From the NCBI GenBank assembly GCA_023267535.1, contig JAHFNC010000007.1, positions 1-39,246 of the forward strand: a DNA stretch of 39,246 nt, read 5' to 3'. This stretch comes from a bacterium (lineage in GTDB: Bacteria; Patescibacteriota; Minisyncoccia; Phycocordibacterales; UBA5272). Below are positions 14,996 to 23,273 of the stretch, one piece after another. A program made the position numbers and the translations under genes. The notes under the pieces are model-generated. The model ran no database searches, was not told the DNA's origin, and saw only the letters and a program-made list of their open reading frames with translations. Every line of letters starts with the position of its first letter. The stretch's first letter is position 1.

Positions 14996-16009
14996 TTAGC
15001 GTTTCGCAAAAATACTTCTCTTGTAAGTATCAAGATGTTCAAGGGCTACACCTGTCCCCTTAGCCACACAAAAGAAAGCATCTTCTGCCAAAACTGCTCT
15101 GACCCCTGTTCTTCTTTCAACTAAATCTGGCAAATGACGAAGCATTGATGACCCTCCTGACATAATAATTCCATTATCAATAATATCCGAAGCTAGTTCT
15201 GGTGGAGTTTCCTGCAAAACATCTTTAATTGCCTTTATCATAATTCTCAACTCCTTATCAATAGCTTTTACAATTTCGTTAGTGTGTATCTCTACAGTTC
15301 TTGGAAGCCCTGCTACAAAATCTCTTCCTTTAACTTTCATATTTAATTCTTCTTCAAGTGGAAGTGCTGAACCAACTTTTACTTTTATATCCTCAGCTGT
15401 TTGATCTCCGATTGCCAAATTATATGTTTTCTTTATGTAATCAATAATTGCTTGATCAATTTTATTTCCAGCGCATTTTACTGAAGTTGAACAAACAATA
15501 CCTCCAAGCGAAATCACTGCCACGTCTGTTGTTCCTCCGCCAATATCAACAATCATTCTTCCTTGTGCTTCTTGAATCGGAATACCAGCACCAATCGCCG
15601 CTAGGATTGGCTCCTTAACAACGTACGCGTTTTTAGCTCCAGCTTTTATAGTAGCTTCAATCACAGCGCGACGTTCAGTTGAAGTAACTCCTGCCGGAAC
15701 AGAAACCATAACATCGGGTCGAAAAATATTAAATCCACCGAGTGACTTATTTATATAGTAACGAAGCATAGCTTCAGTCACACGATAATCAGCAATCACT
15801 CCGTCACGCATTGGACGATAAGCAATTATTGAGTCTGGTGTTTTACCAATCATTTCTTTGGCCTCAGTTCCAACGGCCAATATCTTATTATCTATTTCAG
15901 AAACAGCGACAACTGAAGGCTCAACCAAAACCACCCCCTTCCCCGGAATAAAAACAAGGGTGTTTGCCGTCCCTAAATCAATACCAATTTTCTTAGAAAA
16001 GAATCCCAT
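14996..16009 (-). CDS. mreB: MreB paralogue 2
   Basis: The 337-aa actin-like protein has the same nucleotide-binding loops as the first copy (IGIDLGTANTLVFIPG, VDIGGGTTDVAVISL, IMSGGSSMLRHLP). It differs clearly in sequence, for example in the C-terminal DTYKRSIFAKR, so it is an old duplication, not a recent one. It stands alone, without mreC or mreD. A second filament function (an Mbl- or MreBH-like role) is possible but not shown. TATAAT ends 9 nt before the ATG. Confidence 0.95.
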   Translation of the reverse strand: MGFFSKKIGIDLGTANTLVFIPGKGVVLVEPSVVAVSEIDNKILAVGTEAKEMIGKTPDSIIAYRPMRDGVIADYRVTEAMLRYYINKSLGGFNIFRPDVMVSVPAGVTSTERRAVIEATIKAGAKNAYVVKEPILAAIGAGIPIQEAQGRMIVDIGGGTTDVAVISLGGIVCSTSVKCAGNKIDQAIIDYIKKTYNLAIGDQTAEDIKVKVGSALPLEEELNMKVKGRDFVAGLPRTVEIHTNEIVKAIDKELRIMIKAIKDVLQETPPELASDIIDNGIIMSGGSSMLRHLPDLVERRTGVRAVLAEDAFFCVAKGTGVALEHLDTYKRSIFAKR

Positions 16010-16018
16010 AGTTAGGGC

Positions 16019-16024
16019 ATTATA
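16019..16024 (-). promoter_or_regulatory. -10 of mreB paralogue 2, 9 nt from the ATG
   Basis: Perfect TATAAT; the leader would be at most 2-3 nt. Confidence 0.6.
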
Positions 16025-16104
16025 TCATAATTTAGATTTTTCTTTACTGCAAAAAATCAAGTAAATAAAGGATATTAAGCATTTTTAACTTACTTAGATT
16101 TTGC

Positions 16105-16110
16105 TATAAT
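16105..16110 (+). promoter_or_regulatory. Extended -10 of priA, 6 nt from the ATG
   Basis: TGCTATAAT (extended -10, perfect hexamer) followed by AGACTA and the ATG: a leaderless start. Confidence 0.7.
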
Positions 16111-16116
16111 AGACTA

Positions 16117-17967
16117 ATGAATCTCCTTACTGTTGCTCCAATATCTGAAGGATTACCGACTGATTATCTCTCTTATTTTTCTAAAGAAAAAATATCCTGC
16201 GGTGATTTAGTGGAAATACAAATCAAAAGAAGAAATTATTCCGCTATTGTTGTTGAAGTAAAAGATTTAGCTGAAGAAAAACAAAATATAAAAAATGCCA
16301 GCTTTGGATTAAAAAAAATATCTCGTGTTATTCATAAAAATTTTATTCCTCCAAAAATTTGGGGATCACTTTACTACTCAGCATCCTACAATCTAAAACC
16401 AATCGGACAAATAATTTATGATTTGATTCCAGATAAGACCATACCTCTTTTTGAATCATTTAAAGAACCAGAAAAAACAAAAGGTTTTGAATTATTACTT
16501 TTGCAAAATAGTTATACTGACCGTATAACTAGATACAAAACGACAATACGAGAATCCTTTGCCAAAATGCAATCAATTGTGATTTTCTTTCCAACAATAA
16601 TTGATATTGAAAATGCTTATGAAAACTTATCAAAAGGAATAGATGATTTTTCTGTGATTATTCATAGCGGAGTATCTGAAAAACAATTGAAGAAAAATAT
16701 AGATAAACTAAAAAACGGAGAACACCCTCTTCTTATTTTAAGCACCTACTCTCTTATCCCTTTCATTAGAAAAGATGTTGGTTTAATGGTTATAGAAAGA
16801 GAACACAGCACTTATTATTTCACATACGGAAATGATAATTATGACACTAGGTTTGTACTAGAAAGATTGGCTCATAATTTAAATATTCCTTGCGTGTTGG
16901 GCTCACAAACGCTTTCTTTGACGGCTCATCTAAAATATAAAAGGAAAGATGCCATAGAAATAATGCCAATACATTACAGAAATGATTGTCCACTTGAGAT
17001 AGTGTCCATGGCCGACGAAGGAAAAAGTGGAAGTCCGTATCTTTCAAGAAAAGCATTGTCTGTTTTGCATAATGCCAAACTGGAAAATAAGGGTCATATC
17101 TTTTTATATACTCATAGAAAAGGAATGTATCCTACTACTATCTGCTCTGACTGTGGAACACTTTTTGTTTGCCAAAAATGTGACAAGCCTTACGTGCTTC
17201 ATAAAATAGGAGGTGTTAGAACTTATGTCTGCCACAAATGCGAAAATATAATTAGCTTGAAAGAAGACACCAGTTTAACTTGTAGACATTGTGGTGGCTG
17301 GAGAATGCAAACGTTAGGTATAGCAACAGGCGGTGTAGAAGAAGAATTAAACAGACTTGGAATTCCAATTTTTGTAATTGATGGTGAACACACAAACACA
17401 AAAGCCAAAGTTAAAAAAGTTTACACTAAATGGAGAGAGTCTCCTTACGGAGTTTTAATTGGGACGGAAATGGCACACAATGTAATACAAGAAGCAGATA
17501 ACATAATTGTTATGTCGCTTGACTCCTTGTTTTCATTGCCTGAATATAGAACTGACGAAAAAATATTAAACCTAATCTCAGAAATGGGAGAAAAAATATC
17601 AGGAACTGGAAAAATAATATTCCAAACAAGAATGTCTCATTCTCCGATTGTGAAATATTTGTCATCACATTCATTCGTTGATTTTTATAAAGAAGAATTA
17701 TCTCAAAGAGACAAATTTTTATTACCTCCGTATTATGTCGTTATAAAAACATCATTTGAAAATCTTTCCGAAGAAAAGAGAGAACGAATGAAACAGGAAC
17801 TAGAACCTTATGTTGTCGATTGGTTTGAAGCTGGTCGTGGAATAACTCTACTTTTTATACATATTAAAGAAACTGAATGGGCAAATAATGAAATACTTCG
17901 CATGCGAATTAAAAAAATAATTTACGAAGGAGATTCGAAAGTAAATCCACTTCATTTCTTCATTTAA
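16117..17967 (+). CDS. priA: PriA-like primosomal protein with degenerate helicase motifs
   Basis: The 616-aa product follows PriA from end to end but is shorter than the E. coli protein (732 aa). The eight zinc cysteines are perfect: C343, C346, C352, C355, C372, C375, C389, C392. The ATPase motifs are not. Where Walker A GxxGSGKT should lie (about 126-141) the sequence is QNSYTDRITRYK; the DEEH box has become EREH (227-230); the Arg-finger QVAGRAGR region reads SEMGEKIS. ATP hydrolysis is therefore unlikely. A structural role in loading the replisome at restarted forks, using the DNA- and zinc-binding parts, is inferred. It has a leaderless-type promoter and no close partners. Confidence 0.85.
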   Translation: MNLLTVAPISEGLPTDYLSYFSKEKISCGDLVEIQIKRRNYSAIVVEVKDLAEEKQNIKNASFGLKKISRVIHKNFIPPKIWGSLYYSASYNLKPIGQIIYDLIPDKTIPLFESFKEPEKTKGFELLLLQNSYTDRITRYKTTIRESFAKMQSIVIFFPTIIDIENAYENLSKGIDDFSVIIHSGVSEKQLKKNIDKLKNGEHPLLILSTYSLIPFIRKDVGLMVIEREHSTYYFTYGNDNYDTRFVLERLAHNLNIPCVLGSQTLSLTAHLKYKRKDAIEIMPIHYRNDCPLEIVSMADEGKSGSPYLSRKALSVLHNAKLENKGHIFLYTHRKGMYPTTICSDCGTLFVCQKCDKPYVLHKIGGVRTYVCHKCENIISLKEDTSLTCRHCGGWRMQTLGIATGGVEEELNRLGIPIFVIDGEHTNTKAKVKKVYTKWRESPYGVLIGTEMAHNVIQEADNIIVMSLDSLFSLPEYRTDEKILNLISEMGEKISGTGKIIFQTRMSHSPIVKYLSSHSFVDFYKEELSQRDKFLLPPYYVVIKTSFENLSEEKRERMKQELEPYVVDWFEAGRGITLLFIHIKETEWANNEILRMRIKKIIYEGDSKVNPLHFFI

Positions 17968-18011
17968 GATAATATTTCTCAACAACTTCCTTAATAAGGC
18001 TTTTATTGTTA

Positions 18012-18017
18012 TATTAT
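18012..18017 (+). promoter_or_regulatory. -10 of def, 7 nt from the ATG
   Basis: TATTAT (overlapping an alternative TATATT at 18010-18015) shortly before the ATG, with no ribosome-binding site. Confidence 0.5.
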
Positions 18018-18024
18018 CAGTTAT

Positions 18025-18564
18025 ATGGCCGTGCCAGACAAAATAATTCAAATAGATAAAAACATAAACAATCCATTGCGAAAAATTACTCGCGAAATAG
18101 AAAAGAGTGAGTTTGGAACAAAGAATTTGAAAGATGTAATTAGAGCAATGAAGACCGCTCTAAATCGCGAAGATGATGGAGTAGCAATTGCTGCGCCACA
18201 AATAGGACAAAATTTGCGCATTTTTGTTATCTCAGAAAAATCGTTTGATGAAGAAGCAAAGTATAAACCCCTTGTTTTTATAAACCCAAAGTTAATAAAA
18301 GTATCAAAGAAAAAAAATATTGTTCAAGAAGGATGTTTATCTGTAAGATGGATTTATGGAAAAACAGAAAGATCGATTAGAGCTACAGTCGAAGCCTATG
18401 ATGAAGACGGAAATAAATTTACATTTGGCGCAGGAGGACTTCTGGCACACATCTTTCAGCACGAGATAGATCATTTAGATGGAATTTTATTTATTGACCA
18501 CGGTTTTGATTTTGAAGAATTTTCCGAAGAAGAAATTAGAAAGGCGTATAAACAAATCAAATAG
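18025..18564 (+). CDS. def: Peptide deformylase
   Basis: It removes the formyl group from nascent proteins. All three metal-site motifs of this family are present in the 179-aa product: GVAIAAPQIG (motif I), EGCLSV with the Cys ligand (motif II) and HEIDHLDG with the two His ligands and catalytic Glu (motif III). The motif II form EGCLSV and the length suit an ordinary active bacterial enzyme. The partner gene fmt lies 450 nt downstream, separated from it by an oppositely oriented orphan gene that splits the usual def-fmt pair. Confidence 0.96.
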   Translation: MAVPDKIIQIDKNINNPLRKITREIEKSEFGTKNLKDVIRAMKTALNREDDGVAIAAPQIGQNLRIFVISEKSFDEEAKYKPLVFINPKLIKVSKKKNIVQEGCLSVRWIYGKTERSIRATVEAYDEDGNKFTFGAGGLLAHIFQHEIDHLDGILFIDHGFDFEEFSEEEIRKAYKQIK

Positions 18565-18571
18565 GCAAATC

Positions 18572-18600
18572 AAAAGCGCGGAGACTGTTCCGCGCTTTTT
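18572..18600. terminator. Bidirectional terminator between def and the 91-aa gene
   Basis: AAAAGCGCGGA / TCCGCGCTTTT stem with a T run on the plus strand and TTTTGATTT on the minus strand; it lies between convergent genes. Confidence 0.88.
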
Positions 18601-18612
18601 GTTGTAACGAAA

Positions 18613-18888
18613 TCAAGCCCTACAGAAACACTCGGCCGAATACCACAGATGCGGAGTGTCCCCTTGCAAACGAAGAAGTTTCATTTTTCTTTTTTCTCCG
18701 CTTTCCAATTCGACTTCCATCGAACCGGAAATGACGAGGGCTCTTACCACGTTTAGCTTTCTTTGTTTCCCCTTGCCAACCATCGCTGGGACAGTGTGCT
18801 TGGGATCCCTAGACAGCTGTACTTGGCAAACACCGTTTATTTTGCCAGATACTGGAGCAGCAGCGTGACCTTTGATTGTTACTAACAT
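18613..18888 (-). CDS. Orphan 91-aa protein
   Basis: The ATG at 18888 follows an AAGGGGA ribosome-binding site. The product begins MLVTIKGHAAAPVSGKINGV and looks like a small all-beta protein: short strands rich in Val, Glu and Lys, and a C-terminal WYSAECFCRA with two cysteines. I recognise no family. A promoter candidate TTGCGG-N16-TAATAT lies upstream, with a small inverted repeat CTCAAA / TTTGAG between promoter and gene. It is inserted head-on between def and fmt and has richer GC than both. Confidence 0.68.
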   Translation of the reverse strand: MLVTIKGHAAAPVSGKINGVCQVQLSRDPKHTVPAMVGKGKQRKLNVVRALVISGSMEVELESGEKRKMKLLRLQGDTPHLWYSAECFCRA

Positions 18889-18938
18889 ATTTTAAATCCC
18901 CTTAAAGAACGCTCAAACAAAATCATTTGAGTAAAATA

Positions 18939-18966
18939 ATATTAACACTTTATTTAAAAACCGCAA
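18939..18966 (-). promoter_or_regulatory. Promoter of the 91-aa gene
   Basis: Minus strand TTGCGG (18961-18966), 16-nt spacer, TAATAT (18939-18944). An inverted repeat (about 18912-18931) between promoter and ATG could be an operator or leader hairpin. Confidence 0.45.
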
Positions 18967-19000
18967 GTGTAAACAATTTCTTTGTTTTTATTCTCTGAGG

Positions 19001-19006
19001 TATCAT
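19001..19006 (+). promoter_or_regulatory. -10 of fmt, 6 nt from the ATG
   Basis: TATCAT followed by ATAGTA and the ATG; no ribosome-binding site. Confidence 0.55.
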
Positions 19007-19012
19007 ATAGTA

Positions 19013-19894
19013 ATGTCAGAAATATCTTTTGCTTTTTTCGGAACAGGACCACTTGCCGAGTCTGTTCTTGCCTCCCTTTGTAATGCTGGATTTATCCCCA
19101 AACTTCTTGTAACTAAACCAGATTCTCCACAAGGAAGAAACATGGAGATAAAACCTCCTCATATAAAAACATGGTGTGAGTTAAAAGGAATAAAAATTTT
19201 CCAGCCAGTTACATTACGAGAAATAGATTCTAACTCCCCGCTTCATGGAGAAAAATTTGATGTTTTTATTGTCGCTTCCTATGGAAAACTTATCCCCGAA
19301 GAAATTTTAAATATACCGAAAAAGGGAGTGCTAAATGTTCACCCTTCACTTCTTCCAAAATATCGTGGACCCTCCCCCATTGAAACCGCCCTTCTAAACG
19401 GTGATGAAGAAACTGGGGTGACAATAATAAAACTTGATAATGAAATGGATCACGGACAAATACTTGTTCAAACCGCTTTTAAAATAGACGAAAGAGAAAC
19501 TGGAGGAACACTTGAAGTAACTTGTGGACAAATTGGTGGAGAATTACTTGTACAATCTTTGTCACATTATCTAGACGGAACTTTAATTCCAAAAGAACAA
19601 AAGCACTCAGAAGCAGTGATTTGCAAAAAAATAACAAAAGATTTAGGAGAAATAAAATTAGATGATGACGTAAAAGAAGTAAGAAATAAATTTCGTGCAT
19701 TAACTCCGTGGCCGTCACTTTATTTTTTTATAAAACATAAAGATAAAGAAATTAGAGTGAAAATAACTAAGATAGATTTAATAAAAAAAGTAGATAACGA
19801 GACAAAAACAGAAGACATAATTTCATTCGTTATTCCAGAAGGCAAAAAAGGAATGAGTTTTGAAGATTTTAAAAGAGGATATTTATCAAAATAA
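19013..19894 (+). CDS. fmt: Methionyl-tRNA formyltransferase
   Basis: It formylates initiator Met-tRNA. The 293-aa product has the Rossmann-type N-terminal domain with the formyl-folate signature NVHPSLLPKYRGPSPIE, the catalytic triad Asn-His-Asp (N and H in NVHPS, the Asp in LDNEMDHGQIL), and a C-terminal OB-like domain beginning around residue 210. It is slightly shorter than the E. coli enzyme (315 aa). With def it shows that formyl-methionine initiation is kept. The transcript appears leaderless. Confidence 0.95.
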   Translation: MSEISFAFFGTGPLAESVLASLCNAGFIPKLLVTKPDSPQGRNMEIKPPHIKTWCELKGIKIFQPVTLREIDSNSPLHGEKFDVFIVASYGKLIPEEILNIPKKGVLNVHPSLLPKYRGPSPIETALLNGDEETGVTIIKLDNEMDHGQILVQTAFKIDERETGGTLEVTCGQIGGELLVQSLSHYLDGTLIPKEQKHSEAVICKKITKDLGEIKLDDDVKEVRNKFRALTPWPSLYFFIKHKDKEIRVKITKIDLIKKVDNETKTEDIISFVIPEGKKGMSFEDFKRGYLSK

Positions 19895-19901
19895 AGATAA
19901 T

Positions 19902-19930
19902 TTTACTTTTAGTTTTTTATTTGATATAAA
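19902..19930 (+). promoter_or_regulatory. Promoter of the 123-aa orphan gene
   Basis: TTTACT (19902-19907), 17-nt spacer, TATAAA (19925-19930); about a 35-nt leader follows. Confidence 0.5.
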
Positions 19931-19972
19931 ACAATAAGCAGTTCTTAAGTAAATAACCTCAAGGGGTAAAAA

Positions 19973-20344
19973 ATGGAATACGTACATGCTGACTTTTCAT
20001 CTTCTTTGTTGCTTGTAGTAGATATCAAAAAAGCAATAGAAGAAAAAGGAAGTTCGTTCAAATATTTTGTAGTAAAAGTAATATCCGGAAACCATCTTAA
20101 AGAATCCGAGTGCCCAGATAAAGATATTTTTTGGCAACTAGAAGGCACAAATAACAAAGAGGATTTATTCGTCGTTGAAGTACTGTGGTCTGCTCATTAT
20201 ATGTTTGAAGTGGGCCCCTCTGGAACAATTGAAAAAGTTAACAAATTAAGATTTCTAAAGGAAAAAGCCCAAGCTATGAATCAAAGAAAAAAAGAAGATT
20301 TATTTGGAGAAATACTCGCCAGAAAAATTGGAGCGAGAAGATAA
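19973..20344 (+). CDS. Orphan 123-aa protein
   Basis: The ATG follows CAAGGGGTAAAAA, a clear ribosome-binding site. The product (MEYVHADFSSSLLLVVDIKK...) seems to be an alpha/beta protein with a basic helical tail (KEKAQAMNQRKKEDLFGEIL). It has no membrane segment and no motif I can assign. It has its own promoter candidate and a terminator, and so belongs with the SD-led cassettes. It lies between fmt and the convergent cyclophilin gene. Confidence 0.7.
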   Translation: MEYVHADFSSSLLLVVDIKKAIEEKGSSFKYFVVKVISGNHLKESECPDKDIFWQLEGTNNKEDLFVVEVLWSAHYMFEVGPSGTIEKVNKLRFLKEKAQAMNQRKKEDLFGEILARKIGARR

Positions 20345-20348
20345 AAGC

Positions 20349-20383
20349 AAATTGCCGAAGTCATTTAGACTCCGGCAATTTTT
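20349..20383. terminator. Terminator between the 123-aa gene and the cyclophilin gene
   Basis: AAATTGCCG / CGGCAATTT stem extended by AGT/ACT past one mismatch; T run on the plus strand. Confidence 0.8.
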
Positions 20384-20403
20384 AATATAACTCAGAGCTA
20401 TTC

Positions 20404-21123
20404 TTACTTTATTACTACAGACTCAATAATTACATCTTTAATAGGTCTATCATTATTATCCGTTTGGACACTTTGGATATTAAGAGCTACATCCATACCG
20501 TGAACGACATGACCAAAGACGGTATAACTTGGAGGAAGCGGTGCTTCCGGATAAGCAGTCACGATAAAGAATTGACTACCATTTGTATTTGGCCCCGAGT
20601 TTGCCATAGCCAAAGTTCCTTGAGAATACTTTTCTTTTCCACTTAACTCGTCATCAAATTTGTATCCTGGTCCGCCAGTTCCCCAGTATGCTTTCTTTAG
20701 AGGATCTTTAGTCTGTGGATCACCCGCTTGAATCATAAAATCTCTAATAACTCTGTGGAATAATACCCCATCGTAAAAATTAGTTGACGCTAAAGAAATA
20801 AAATTCTTAACTGTATTTGGCGCAGTTCCTGAAGCAAAAGCCACCTCAATATCTCCCATATTTGTTTTTATAATTGCCCCTGTTGGGTGTTCTGGTATTG
20901 TCATAGTTGTTGTGGTTGCAGCACTTTTATTATCATCCCTTTTTAGAATGTTTGTAATTTTTTGTTTAAAACTATTTGTTGTTGAATCAACGGTAGTTGT
21001 GGCACTGCCGTTTACTGTTCCCTTATTTTGGGAAAAACTATCTTGCAAAAAATAAGCGGTGACACCTAAAACAACCACTAATAGTGTTATTACTAAATAT
21101 GTTACTTTTGCATCATCATACAT
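20404..21123 (-). CDS. Membrane-anchored cyclophilin-type peptidyl-prolyl isomerase
   Basis: The 239-aa product has a single N-terminal membrane helix (about 8-26), a Thr/Ser-rich linker to about residue 80, and a complete cyclophilin domain. The catalytic FHRVIRDFMIQAGDP contains the essential Arg; GSQFFI and the GTLAMANSGPNTNGSQF stretch form the rest of the active site. It should assist folding of exported proteins outside the membrane. It follows hpf on the same strand by 20 nt and may be co-transcribed with it. Confidence 0.92.
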   Translation of the reverse strand: MYDDAKVTYLVITLLVVVLGVTAYFLQDSFSQNKGTVNGSATTTVDSTTNSFKQKITNILKRDDNKSAATTTTMTIPEHPTGAIIKTNMGDIEVAFASGTAPNTVKNFISLASTNFYDGVLFHRVIRDFMIQAGDPQTKDPLKKAYWGTGGPGYKFDDELSGKEKYSQGTLAMANSGPNTNGSQFFIVTAYPEAPLPPSYTVFGHVVHGMDVALNIQSVQTDNNDRPIKDVIIESVVIK

Positions 21124-21142
21124 ACGAATCTGGTTTAAATAA

Positions 21143-21502
21143 TTAACTTCTTTTTAATAATCTTTTTATCTTTTGGGCACTTCTTCGAAAAAGAGACTGC
21201 TGTTTATCTTTGTGTTCAATAAGTTCTCTGGCCAACATATCCTTTAGAGCATCAATTGATTTATACAAATCATCTTCCACTACCTTTGCCGAAACTTTCT
21301 TTCCGCGAACATGAATTACTCCTTCTGCTTGGAACATATCACCGTGATTGTGATGTTCTGTTGTTTTGTTTAAGAATATTTCAACTTGGACACTGGTATC
21401 ATTGCTTGGAACAAACTTTTTCAAAGAGTTTATCTTGTCGTAAACATAACTCTTTATCGCCCCCGTAACCTCAATATGAACACCGTTTATTTTGATATGC
21501 AT
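21143..21502 (-). CDS. hpf: Ribosome hibernation-promoting factor/YfiA family
   Basis: The 119-aa product matches the short HPF/RaiA type: an N-terminal beta-alpha-beta-beta-beta-alpha fold with HGDMFQAEGVIHVRGKKVSA, followed by the helix DDLYKSIDALKDMLARELIEHKDK and a basic tail RRSAQKIKRLLKRS. The long-form dimerisation domain is absent. It binds the 30S decoding region to silence ribosomes. A TATAAT at 21535-21540 gives a leader of about 26 nt, so this gene does not show the leaderless layout. Confidence 0.9.
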   Translation of the reverse strand: MHIKINGVHIEVTGAIKSYVYDKINSLKKFVPSNDTSVQVEIFLNKTTEHHNHGDMFQAEGVIHVRGKKVSAKVVEDDLYKSIDALKDMLARELIEHKDKQQSLFRRSAQKIKRLLKRS

Positions 21503-21675
21503 ATATTTTTATTTTTGATTACTTGATATACATAATTATATCACAAAAAATATAGGCAAGAAAATCTTAAAACAAAATCAGAAATCAAGCTAATTAACTA
21601 GTGCCTTAGAAAAGATTTTCAAGCTTTGATAAATGATGGTATTGAAGTATTATTAAGATATAACATCAATTTCTA

Positions 21676-22257
21676 ATGTTTTTCTCTCTGCAAAATATAA
21701 TAGATCTTCTAATTACCTACAAGTACGCAATTATCTTTCCCGTTTCCATAATAGAAGGTCCTGCTGTTTCTATAATAGCTGGGTCATTGGCACAGGCTGG
21801 TTATATAAACGTGTACATAGTTTATTTTTTGGTTGTCCTTGGCGATATTGTTGGTGACACTATGTACTATGCTATCGGAAGATTTGGCGGACTATATTTT
21901 ATACGCAGATGGAATCATATACTTAAAATAAATACTGAAAAAGTAGTATCTTTAGAAAAAACATTCGAAAAACATGGGCCAAAATTAATAGTGATTGGCA
22001 AAACACAAGGCTTGGGAAGTATTGTTCTTATGTCAGCTGGTCTAGCCAAGTACCCATACTTACCGTTCATTTGGTACAACACCTTAGTAACTTTAGTAAA
22101 ATCTTTCGTCTTATTGTATGTTGGATACGCTTTTGGCAAGCAATATACCGTAGCCAATAACTACATAGTTAAAATCGGCATCATATTATCTTTTGTATTT
22201 TTAGTAGGTGTTTATCTTTATTTTACTAAAAGAGCTAAAGATTCTAAAGATATATGA
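21676..22257 (+). CDS. DedA family membrane protein
   Basis: The 193-aa integral membrane protein carries the DedA features: an N-terminal re-entrant region with EGPAVSIIAGSLAQAGYIN, then VLGDIVGDTMYYAIGRFGG (the conserved GxxxGD...Y..GR pattern), and three further hydrophobic segments. DedA proteins act in lipid carrier recycling and membrane homeostasis; UptA in this superfamily flips undecaprenyl phosphate. Its stop overlaps the following glycosyltransferase start (ATGA), which suggests coupled expression and a link to lipid-linked glycans. The exact substrate is not shown. Confidence 0.9.
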   Translation: MFFSLQNIIDLLITYKYAIIFPVSIIEGPAVSIIAGSLAQAGYINVYIVYFLVVLGDIVGDTMYYAIGRFGGLYFIRRWNHILKINTEKVVSLEKTFEKHGPKLIVIGKTQGLGSIVLMSAGLAKYPYLPFIWYNTLVTLVKSFVLLYVGYAFGKQYTVANNYIVKIGIILSFVFLVGVYLYFTKRAKDSKDI

Positions 22258-23273
22258 AAAAGATAGTTATTGTAAGTGATGTATTTTTAGATAAACAAGT
22301 AAACGGTGTTGGCACTTGGCTTATCAATACAAAAAAGGAACTTGAGAAGATTGGATTTGAAGTTGTGATTTTTGATGCTTCTTTTTTCTCTCATACTTTT
22401 CCTTTACCAAGTTATCCAGAGATTCGTTTAATATTATCTACCAAGAGAAATGTAGAAGGACTTTTGAAAAAAATAAATGGGGATTATATTCATATTGCTA
22501 CCGAAGGAACTCTTGGCCTTTTAACAAGAGCGGTATGTATAAAAAATAAATGGAATTTTACAACCTCATATCACACCAGATTCCCAGAATATGTTTTTGT
22601 TAGAACCAAAATAAAATTATTAGAAAATATTACTTATTCATTTGTCAGGTGGTTCCACAAAAAAGCAACCACAATGGTTGTGACTACTGAAACTCTAAAA
22701 AAAGAATTAGAGGAAAAACAATTTACTAATGTCTCTGTTGTTCCTCTCGGAGTAGATGTACATTTATTTACAAAAAATTTAAAAGCTATGACCATAGCTT
22801 CATTACAAAAACCAATTTTTGTATTTTTTGGAAGAATAGCTTCTGAAAAAAATGTTACAGCATTTTTAAAGTGTAAATTACCAGGATCAAAACTTATTAT
22901 AGGAGATGGTCCAGAGAAAAAGGAACTAGAAAAGAAATACAACAAAGATACACTCTTTGTCGGATATAAAAGTGGACAAGAACTTGTCGATTTATTATCG
23001 ATTGCTGATGTTTGTGTTTTTCCCTCAAAGACTGATACTTTTGGTTTAACAATTATTGAGGCTCTCGCTTGCAAATTACCTGTGTCCGCTTATGATGTCC
23101 AAGGACCAAATAATATTATTATTAATGGTAAAGACGGATTCATTGGAAATGATTTGCAGGAGAATGCTATTAAGTGTCTTGATATTAATAAAGAAAATTG
23201 TAGAGAAACGGCTATGAATTATTCTTGGGAACATTCTACAAAAAAGTTTTTCGATATTTTAATTCCTAGATAG
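22254..23273 (+). CDS. GT4-type glycosyltransferase
   Basis: The 339-aa product has the GT-B fold layout: N-terminal half beginning MKKIVIVSDVFLDKQVNGVGTW, and a C-terminal half with FFGRIASEKN and the GT4 nucleotide-sugar motif DTFGLTIIEALACKLP (the E-x7-E pair). The middle segment YHTRFPEYVF resembles family members that use diacylglycerol or phosphatidylinositol acceptors. It overlaps dedA by 4 nt and its 3' end overlaps the opposite-strand GT2 gene by 15 nt. Acceptor and sugar are unknown. Confidence 0.9.
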   Translation: MKKIVIVSDVFLDKQVNGVGTWLINTKKELEKIGFEVVIFDASFFSHTFPLPSYPEIRLILSTKRNVEGLLKKINGDYIHIATEGTLGLLTRAVCIKNKWNFTTSYHTRFPEYVFVRTKIKLLENITYSFVRWFHKKATTMVVTTETLKKELEEKQFTNVSVVPLGVDVHLFTKNLKAMTIASLQKPIFVFFGRIASEKNVTAFLKCKLPGSKLIIGDGPEKKELEKKYNKDTLFVGYKSGQELVDLLSIADVCVFPSKTDTFGLTIIEALACKLPVSAYDVQGPNNIIINGKDGFIGNDLQENAIKCLDINKENCRETAMNYSWEHSTKKFFDILIPR

